Origin: Cunninghamia lanceolata
Taxonomy: Eukaryota; Streptophyta; Pinopsida; Cupressales; Cupressaceae
Assembly (NCBI GenBank): GCA_027924645.1
Contig: BSBN01001225.1
Location: 14,154,001 to 14,218,000 of the forward strand
Length of the DNA: 64,000 nt
Direction: 5' to 3'
Below are positions 55,638-64,000 of the stretch, piece after piece. The notes beneath the pieces are model-generated. The model ran no database searches and was not told where the DNA came from. It saw nothing but the letters and a program-made list of their open reading frames with translations. How positions within the stretch are numbered: the stretch's first letter is position 1; each line of letters begins with the position of its first letter. The position numbers were made by a program, and so were the translations under genes.

Positions 55638-56228
55638 CAATCTGGCATACCAGGTTCTGGGAGCTTGCTTAAGTCCATATAATGCTTTTCTTAATCTGCG
55701 GACCATATCACCTTTATCAGACAACTAAAATCCTTTCAGTTGTTTAATGTAGACTTCTTCCTCCAAATCTCCATTTAGAAATGTTGATTTGACATCCATC
55801 TGATAAATTTTAAAATCTTTGAAAGCAGTAAAAGCAAGAAATAATCCGATTGCCTCTATCCTTGCCACCAGAGCAAAAGATTCTTCAAAATCAATTCCTT
55901 CCACTTGAGAATAACCTTTACATATCAACCTTGCATTGTTTCTTACAACCTCACCAACTTCATTTAGTTTATTCTGGAGGATCCATTTGGTTCCAATCAC
56001 ATTTTTGTCCTCAGGTCTAGGAACAAGATCCCAAGTGTGATTCTTTTCAATTTGCATCAATTCTTCTTCGATTGCCTTAACCCAGTTTTCATCATTGCAA
56101 GCTTCACTTACTAATTTAGGTTCAATCTTTGAAATCAAACAAATCTCTTCTTGATCTTCAACAACTCTTCTCCTAGTTCGAACAACTCTATTTTTATCTC
56201 CTATGATTTGATCTTCAGGATGATTCAT
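55638..56228 (-). pseudogene. Copia N-terminal RT, copy C
   Basis: Frame 56228-55725: an acidic linker, [20 protein letters not shown] and [13 protein letters not shown] (RT start), [40 protein letters not shown]. Past 55725 a TAG precedes the rest of RT, which continues at 41055 downward once the Tat-like element is removed. Confidence 0.88.
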
Positions 56229-56344
56229 TCTTACATACCTGGGGTTTTGGGAATTGTTTGAACTTCTATTTCTTGAATTGGTTCCTCATCTTCTACACTA
56301 ATCTCTTGAGTTATTGGAGTTACTGGATCAATCTAAATCTGGGT

Positions 56345-57307
56345 CTAGATTTGAAATTGTCTTCCTTGACTTTGACTTTCATCTTGATCCTCTAAATCAT
56401 ATCCACAGTACCTAGAATGTCCTTTATTTTCATCAACTTTGACATTAGCACTTTCAACAATCTTTTTCAACCTTTTGTTGAAGCATCGATAAGCCTTACT
56501 TTGAGTTGAGTATCCCAAAAATATTCCTTCATCACTTCTCACCTCAAACTTGCCTAAATCCTCATCTCTTTTGATATAGCATTTACTACCAAAAACTCTA
56601 AAATATCTCATAGTAGGAGGATGACCAAACCATAGTTCATAAGGAGTCTTAACAAAATTTCCTTTGATCTGCACCTGGTTAAGAGTGTAGACAACAGCAC
56701 TCATAGCTTCCCTCCAATAAATTTGAGGAACATTTGTTTCCATCATCATGGTCTTGGCATCTTCTTTAATGGTCTGGTTCTTCCTTTCCACAACTCCATT
56801 TTGCTAAGGAGTCCTAGGAGTAGATAACTATCTCTTTATTCCATGCTTTTCACAAAAAGCATCAAACTCACCAAAAGTAAATTCTCCACCTCTGTCAAAT
56901 CTCAGACACTTCAATGTCCCACCAATCTCATTTTCAACCATCATCTTGAACACCTTAAACTTATCAAGAGCTTTTTATTTTCATTTTAGGAAAGTTACCC
57001 ACATCATCTAGGACTAATCATCAATCAGCAACATGAAATATATGTCTCCTTGCACACTCCTAATTCTAACAGGACAATACAGATTAGTATGTACCAGTTC
57101 TAATCTTCCACTTCAACCTTGTTCCTTACTTTTGAATGAAATTTTGTTCTTTTTACCCAATTGACATTCTCTACATATGCTATTAGGTTTCACAAGTCTT
57201 GGAAGATCTCTAACTGCTTGAATGGAACTTATTTTGACAATGTTATCAAAATTTACATGAGACATCCTCCTATGCCATAACCAACCATGATCTGTCTGAG
57301 CAATCAA
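56345..57307 (-). pseudogene. Copia integrase, copy C
   Basis: 57307-57113: pre-integrase/zinc part (LWHRRMSHVNFDNIVKISS, CRECQLGKKNK). 57112-56800: decayed core with stops. 56791-56345: C-terminal core (MERKNQTIKEDAKTMMMET, YWREAMSAVVYTLNQVQIKG, YFRVFGSKCYIKRDE). The TAG within the PRTP*QNG motif near 56800 is at the same codon as in copy B. Upstream of 57316 everything is lost to the Gypsy LTR. Confidence 0.88.
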
Positions 57308-57316
57308 ACAACTTTT

Positions 57317-58867
57317 TGGTGCAAGAGCACCCCTACCAAATAGAACATAAGTCTATTTTTAGTATGTTTGACTTCATGATGTAATAAGGTCCATTGGACC
57401 AATTCTTATATTTTAGATTGATCTAGGAGGATGTCCAGGTTAGTTAGAAGTTTGTTATGCCAGCTATCTTAGCTGTCTCCTCCTAGCCGCTTGGAAGCTC
57501 CCAGCCGCTGGGAATCAAGTTGGTAGTACTCGCGGAGGATTACTATTTATGCCCTAGATCAGTTTGTTTTAGGAGAATAGACAGAGTAGATACAGTTGAT
57601 AGTTTGGTGAGTTCTTAGCATAGCAGAAGTAGAGATATTTGTGACACAGTGAGATTGTGAATCTTGTGTGCATTTCTGTTATTGAAAGTAAGAGATCCCA
57701 TCAGTTTCATTTATCTGGTTTACAAGCTATCTGTGTGTTGATTCTCTTATTGCAGGTGAAATGGATTCATTCAACCCTTCCACTGGTTGATTCTCTGAAT
57801 CGGTGGAATGGACATGTACAGTAGTTTAGTTCGCATCTTTGTCTTTCTGTTTATGCATTTCATGTTCGTGGGATTGATTGTTAGCATGCTGTGAGTTATC
57901 CTAGCATCCTCGTGTGCTAGAGTTTTGAAGAATAAATTCTAACCTTGAATTTCTCAGGAGGTGATCCGACCCGATTGACAGGTTTTCTGTGTGAAATTTG
58001 TGTTTGGATACATTTAGTGGATATACAGCATTTACATGCGACATTACAGATTTTGTATATCATATTTGCATCTATGTTCATATCGCATTCCGGATCGGGT
58101 CGTGGAACTTGTAGAGAATGCCTGTTGTGAAGGCATCAGGATGATATAGGTTGGGTATAAATTTCCTATATATATCATCTGCAGGATCATCATTTTGTGT
58201 GTATTCATCATCTGCATGTCGTGGTTACATGCTAGAAAATACATGCAGGTGAAGGTACAAACAAACGGGTCAATGGGGAGTCAAAGTCACATATGCCAAA
58301 GAAAGGAGAAGGATCATCTTTTGTTTGAACATTGGGTAGCCGAGGATCACATAGGCCTTAGGATCATCATCAGGATATTCCATTATAGCCCGACAATTCA
58401 TATCATGCTGTGGAGCGCATGAAGGAGTCTTAGATCCGGATGTCGTAGGCAGTGGAGAGAGTAAGAGTGCAAGTGCATGTGACATCATCGTCATCAGGAT
58501 GTGTCAATATGACCTGATAAGTTACATCCTGATGTTGGCTGTGTAAGTGGGTCGAATATCGGGGTGACGAAAGCATCCGAAGAGAGGTGCATGAGGTTGT
58601 CATCATCAGGATATTTGTGAGGAACCTGATATTTTATATCCTGCTGATAGAAGATGCAGATGATGCCGAACATTATGATGCTGTAGATAGAGTTTAGTAG
58701 TAAGGTGAATAGTGACCATCAGGAGGATAATTGTGTTCACTGAATATGATGATGATGCTGGTAGGTGAATATGATGATCTTGCCGATGGGAAGTAGGATT
58801 AGCTATTTGGTGGGTTTAATGGGTTTTTCACCCTATTTGTAAGCTTTTGTTGTGTGGCTCTGCATCA
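57317..58867 (+). repeat. 5' LTR of Gypsy copy 2
   Basis: TGGTGCAAGAGCACCCC...GGCTCTGCATCA, 1551 bp. The ends match the 8671-10020 LTR, but 58140-58800 is rich in CATCAT/GATGAT runs and lacks the GGTTCAA cluster of the other copy. Confidence 0.85.
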
Positions 58868-58922
58868 TAGTGGTATCAGAGCAAAGGTTGAATCTTTTGG
58901 GAAAAGATTTGAAGACAGTAAG

Positions 58923-60786
58923 ATGTTGGATGAAGAAGGAACATCAGAGTTCCCAGCAAGAATGACCAATGCTGAGTTGGCAATTCTGGTAAAGAAGCAG
59001 ATTACCGAGAGCAAGGCTGTAAAGGCTCAGAATTAGGAATTGAAGGATGAGTTGGAGAAGTTAAGGGACAAAGTAGGTTCTGGTAAAGAAGAAGATAGGG
59101 AAGAAGAAGAGATCCCTAGGTGGAACGAGGAGGTCGTTCCTGCAGACCAAAGACCACTGTTGAACACCCTCAAAGCCATGGAGAGGAGAACCATGGATGT
59201 GAAACTGGATATACCAGTGTTTACAGGAAAGATGGAACCTGATTCAGTGATGGAGTGGATAGACTCCCTAAACAATTTCTTTGAGACAAAGGAGATACCA
59301 GAACAACAGAGAGTGAAGATAGCCCAGTCAAAGATGAAATAAGCTACATTGACATGGTGGAATTTTGTCCAAGATGAAAGAGTACAAGAAAGAAAGCATA
59401 GAGTCGCTACATGGAAGAAGATGATGGCATTAGTGAAGGAAGCCTATGTTCCATTGGATTATAGTATCCAATTACACAAGAGGTAGTAAATCCTAAAGTA
59501 GAAGGAGCTAGATGTCAACTCATATATAGAGGAATTCATGAAACTTTGTGTGAAGACAAAGGTAAAAGAGAGTGAGGAAGAAAAGATAGCCAGATACCTT
59601 AATGGATTGAGGTTCAACATTCAGGAAGGTTTGAATCTACATAATCCAGATACAGTTTAGAAATATTTTCAGTTGACATTAAAAGTGGATGAGAAGTTAA
59701 AGAGAAGACACAAACAGAACAATAGAGGAAGAGGTAAACAACAAAGAGGTGGAAGAAGTCCTTTTAGAGGTAGAGGACATGGACATGGATATCAGGGAGA
59801 ATCCAGTCATGACAACAGCAAGGGAAATAACAACCAAAACCAGAGAGAAAGTTACAACCAGCAAGGAAACTTCAGAGGCAGAAGACCTTTCAGAGGAAGA
59901 TCCCAGGGCAGAGGATCTATCAGATGTTATAACTGTAACAAAGAAGGCCATATAGCCAGCAGATGTCCAGAAAAGGCAACAAACTCAACCGGAGAAAGGA
60001 GAACTAATCTGATCCAAGAACCTGATAGTCAAAGTGCAACAGGCTCTAATGCTTTTCAGAGTGTGAATGCTCCTGACAATTATGGATATCCAAAGAGTGG
60101 AGAATCTTTGATGATGAGAAGAATAATGACTACCATGAAGGTACCTGACAAAGAACCCCCACAAAGAAAGTCTCTTTTTAGAACCATTTGCAAAGCAGGA
60201 GGTAAGGCATGTAAAGTTTTAATTGATTCTGGTTCTACTAAAAATTTTGTATCTGATGAAATGGTAACAAAGCTTAAGCTTAGGAGATTGCCTCACCCAT
60301 CCCCATATAAGGTCTCATGGCTTACCCAAGGTCAGCAGACAGTTGTAGAAGAACAGGCTTGGGTAGAATTTCAGATTGGAGCATATAAGGACAGGTTGTT
60401 GTTTGACATTACCAAGATGGATGCTTGTAATCTTTAATTTGGTAGACCATGGTAGTATGACTTGAAGGCACGCCATGATGGTGTAAGAAACACCTATACA
60501 ATCACCAAGGATGGTAAGGTGACAGAGTTACTACCATTGACAGAGAAGGAGGAGAAATCAAAGGGAAAAGAGGTGAAGGTAATGCTGATGGAAGGAAAAT
60601 AGTTCATGAAAGAAGTAGTAGCCAAAGGTGCAGTTGCATATGCCCTAATTCCATGTCTCACAGTGAATAAAGAATAGCAGCAAGAAGTCAAGAAAGAGAA
60701 GAGATAGAGGTTCATAGACCCAGCTGTCCAAGAGTTATTGGATAAATATAAAGGCATCATTTCTGATGGAATACCAAGATCCCTAC
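58923..60786 (+). pseudogene. Gypsy gag and protease, copy 2
   Basis: ATG at 58923; TAG after KAQN at about 59034 (same codon as in copy 1); gag domain to 59342; a decayed segment with several TAGs; 59673-60437 with a basic Arg/Gly tract, knuckle CYNCNKEGHIASRC and a protease start with intact LIDSGSTKNFVSDEM. Beyond 60437 five stops in 350 bp fall at positions that look like Gln codons (for example after GRPW). The last readable segment (LLDKYKGIISDGIPRSLL) is the lead-in to RT, where the next LTR cuts in. Confidence 0.85.
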
Positions 60787-63700
60787 TGTTGTGTGGTTAC
60801 ACAACACGCCCCATTTTGAATTATCAAAACAGGGACCCAACTTTTTGGCTTGGTTTGTGTTGTCTTCTTTCTGGCGGTTTGGTAAAAATGAGTCAGGTGC
60901 ATTATCATCATGATATTCGATGAGGTTGGTCATCATCATGAGGTCAGTTTGTCAAAGTTCATATTTTGTTTCTATGACCTCATATTTAGAAAGAGCTTGA
61001 AATTCCATGCAGGTTTGCCTTTTACATCACCTGAAAATTCGTCCATATGAGGGAGTTATGCACAGTCAAAGTTTTGGTCAAACCTGATAATCGCAAGGGT
61101 CATCATATTTTTATATCCTCAGTCATGTTGTCAAGGTCATCATGATCTTGATCTATCACCCGATAAAAATCATGCAGTCTCAATATCCGGACGTCAATCT
61201 TACGTGATAGTGTGTTTTACCCGTCAAATGACCTTATGCGCATCGTGAGCATAATGTTTTTAGTGTAACCCGGTATTTCATAACAACGAGCACCTGATAT
61301 TATAATATCATGCTGATATTACAATATCACCCTGCTTAGAAAGTCCACTATCTGCATAATTTGCATGCGCATGTCAAAGTCCTATCGGAAGGTCATCATC
61401 CTGATCTTTCAAGGGAGGGTCATATTTGCTGATATTCACTAATATGATGACGTCATCATATCCTCCTGATTTCCTTTTGCATGATCATGATGATCACCCT
61501 ATCTTTTAAGGGAGGGTGATATTCCATTCCTTAGCATGATCATATTTTAAATATCACCCTAGCGCTAACCTGATGATGACCTCGACTCATCCTCATGCTT
61601 CGAAGACGGAATATGATGGTTACGTTATCATGATATTCGATGAGGAGGATCATCATATTTTTATCCTGTCATGTTGTCAAGATCATCATGATCTTGTTTG
61701 TCTACCCGATATTTCGTAATGTCCTCCTGCCGAGAAATATGACCTTATGCAAATATCCTTATGACGTCATCCCGATCTGATAAATGAAGAAGCAAATATT
61801 AGGAGGACATCATCATCACATTTCCCTTCGGCAGGATATTTTCCAAAACATGATCCGGTTCGCGAATATGACGATGACGTCATGTTCTAAGTTTAACAAA
61901 AGCCCCGGATATCCTGATCATCATCATCATCCTGATCTTTCGAGAGGGTTACCTTGGCCGCGAAGGGGTCATATTACATTCACCACCTGATCATCTTCCT
62001 GAGGTGACCCGATATTACATTTATCCCCTGATCTTAACTAAGCATGACGGTGACGTCATCTTTTGCATTTTAATGAAGCCCGAATATGACGATGACGTCA
62101 CCATCATATTCCATTCCTCAGCAGCAGGATCATATTTCATATCCTCCTATTTTTCTTCGAAATGATGATGATGATGATGTCATTCTTTTCCCCAATATAC
62201 AGAAGCGAAACATGACGGTGATGTCATCTGGACATTCGGAAGGGGGAGCATCATATTTCCAAAATATCATGCAGACGAAAGTTTTAAGTCTTGTTGTCAG
62301 CCTTACCTTGAGTTATCATGCCGATAGAACATGTGTTCAACTGGAAGGACATCATCATGATTTTTGGCGTCGGTATAAGTTTAGCCGTCGGCCTAATGTA
62401 AAATTTGTCATTCCGATAGTGTGTAGTCACGCCGATACATACATGATCATATTTGAACCCGATATACATGAAAATGGGCGGGAAAATGAAGCGATGGAAA
62501 TTTGAAGACCCGATTGCATTTTCCAGTCAACGATGGTTGACCCGAGTGTTTTAATGTTGTTCATGCATTTAGTGCATATTTTCCACTGACTTGAAGCCCG
62601 ATTGCCTGTAGCTACACATTTTGGAGGCCTGTTTAATAAAATGTTTAAATTCCTGTTGTTTATCCACATGATGATGAACTTAATGTTTGTCTGTTTATTT
62701 GCAGGAAGTCATGATGCTGTTAGAGCTGTTGCTGAGCATTGTATGGTTGCACATGGAGGCAACATGAACCATAAATGAGGAGGATATTGTCAAATATGTT
62801 GTTTGCCAGCTGGAGACTATAATGAGACACTGCAGGACAGAAAGAATAAGTTGGACAACAGCAGGGATAAGTATGAAGCGCACAAACACGCCATCATCAA
62901 GGCAAAGACTCAAGATGGTGGAGGAATAGATCAGGTTATGCAGGCATACAAACAGATCCAAAGCAGCATGCAACCCCATATGCAACAGCGTCATCATCCG
63001 GATAGCGAAAGTTTAGAAAGCGATACACATGATGATGACCCGCATGCATCAGATGAAGAGCATGATGAAGATACATCATGAGGGGGGGAGTATCTTGCAT
63101 ATGCAGTATAGATAGTTGCCAGCTGGCAACTTGTGCCTTTTTGTAAAATTGACAAGTCATGAAGTGATGACCGTTGATTTGTATTGACATATCTGATCCG
63201 TGGATCTTTTGTAACGGATTCCTCACCTTATTCTATAAAAGGTGGTGGAATGCCTTGTTATATTCATTCGAAACTTAATTGAAATTTGATTGCTGAAGTA
63301 TTCAGGGCTTATTTCAAAGCTGCTATATATGTACATGTCTTTTGCATACTTAATGAAAGGGAAGAGTATTTTGATTACAAATCTTCGTAAATCTTGAGTA
63401 ATCCGTGTCTGAATTCTGGATATGTGCTTTGTTTTGCTGCGTCCCTTGGAGTGTTCATCATGTTGCATGTATTGTTTTCATTCATTATCCTCTGAAGTTT
63501 GCATCAACTGTATCTAGCTGTGGAATGTCCTGGTGAACATATGGTTTGATTTCTTCTCCTCATGACAGTATCAAGCATGTATGTGGATCAAAAGCTGAAG
63601 GTTCAACTTAATTAGAAGCATTTCCTTTAAATTCTTTCAATTTCAGAAAATCTCACTATCACAATTGCAAATAAACTGATAATCTTAAGCAGAACAGAGA

Positions 63701-64000
63701 AATATGCTGACATCCCGTAGGTAACTGAAAATCATTAGCATATTTGAGTTAAATGCATGCAGTATTGAAAATATCATGCAAAGAATCATAAATAGTGGTA
63801 GAAATCATGCAAATATCAGCCTATAGGCACATTATTTGACTAAATTCATAGTGCAGAGGTAGAATTATTGGAGATTTATGCAGAGCAGACATACAAAGCA
63901 GGATATTTGGAGGAATGATGATGAACTTTGCAGAAATACGTAAGGCCCCTGAATGGAAAACAGCAACACACATCAACCACTGAGTAACGTCAGTAGATTA
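60787..64000 (+). repeat. Diverged LTR of the Tat-like family, truncated by the window end
   Basis: Begins TGTTGTGTGGTTACACAAC like 41056 and aligns along its whole length, with many indels; by that alignment about 125 bp remain beyond the window. Perfect TGACGTCA at 61448, 61762, 61875, 62051 and 62093; TATAAAAGG at 63234. An extra 300 bp (about 62810-63110) absent from the other LTRs holds an ORF. Whether this is a 5' LTR or a solo LTR cannot be told. Confidence 0.85.
62803..63081 (+). other. 92-codon ORF inside the diverged LTR
   Basis: Reads as a hydrophilic, protein-like sequence: a helical first half (ETLQDRKNKLDNSRDKYEAH) and an acidic His/Asp/Glu tail, ending just before a G7 run (GAGGGGGGGAG). 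Absent from the two young LTRs. It lies upstream of the TATA box, in U3. No family recognised; it may be a captured piece or chance. Confidence 0.35.

Larger units (their letters stand above)
17967..57316 (-). mobile_element. Copia copy C, split into three pieces by two insertions
   Basis: The pieces 17967-18102, 39808-41055 and 55638-57316 join to one continuous Copia interior when the two insertions and one copy of each 5-bp target duplication are removed. Order on the minus strand: integrase, RT, RNase H, 3' UTR, polypurine tract, LTR B. The 5' part (protease, gag, 5' LTR) is missing because a Gypsy LTR starts at 57317. Confidence 0.9.
57317..60786 (+). mobile_element. Chromovirus-like Gypsy copy 2 (5' part)
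   Basis: Inserted in Copia copy C at CAACTTTT; copy A at about 5822-5835 shows the unbroken target. LTR 57317-58867, primer site TGGTATCAGAGC at 58871-58882, gag and protease, then cut at 60786 by another LTR just before RT would start. Same family as 8671-11511. The right end, and therefore the target duplication (expected CTTTT), is outside the window. Confidence 0.85.

Overview
The window looks like intergenic DNA from a plant with a large, repeat-rich nuclear genome. Plant-type initiator-tRNA-Met primer sites, Copia and Ty3/Gypsy lineages, and fragments of UPL1/2, GLR and PPR genes point to a land plant. The very long nested LTR retrotransposons fit a gymnosperm, but that is an inference. 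I see no intact host gene, rRNA, tRNA gene or CRISPR array. Essentially everything is transposable-element DNA, nested up to three levels deep.

Layout. (1) 1-4.7 kb: two diverged 3' LTRs face each other, with their internal 3' regions outside, forming a >4 kb imperfect palindrome centred near 2645. (2) 4.7-5.7 kb: AT-rich short repeats that resemble the subterminal region of a CACTA-type DNA transposon, plus about 400 bp unassigned. (3) 5.7-57.3 kb: the old host layer, a minus-strand tandem array of Copia copies (A, B, C) that share LTRs; all are pseudogenes. Copy A/B is interrupted at 8.7-12.1 kb by a rearranged chromovirus-like Gypsy fragment. Copy C is interrupted twice and then cut at 57317 by a second Gypsy element of the same family.

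(4) 18103-39807: a non-autonomous Copia-like element (LTRs about 1.09 kb, TSD GTTTT) with a zinc-knuckle ORF and a second, unidentified ORF but no pol. Inside its second ORF sits (5) 22390-36788: a very young element (TSD GAAGT) with 6183-bp LTRs, a 2-kb interior and one 557-codon ORF. The U3 part of each LTR carries fragments of three unrelated plant genes: GLR-type glutamate receptor, UPL1/UPL2-type ubiquitin ligase and a PPR protein. (6) 41056-55632: a nearly intact Tat/Ogre-related Ty3/Gypsy element (3111-bp LTRs, TSD TTATC) inserted in the RT region of Copia copy C. Its gag-pol frame is open for about 2,330 codons apart from one TAG, and its polyprotein has an extra RNase H domain before RT. 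(7) 60787-64000: a diverged LTR of the same family as (6), inserted in the second Gypsy copy and running off the window.

LTR-pair divergence, counted by eye, agrees with the nesting: about 5-6% for element 4, about 0.7% for element 6 and about 0.25% for element 5. Uninterrupted copies of the target sequences in Copia copy B act as empty-site controls for two of the insertions. Many nonsense codons in the decayed copies lie where related sequences have glutamine, as expected from C-to-T decay of methylated CAG/CAA.
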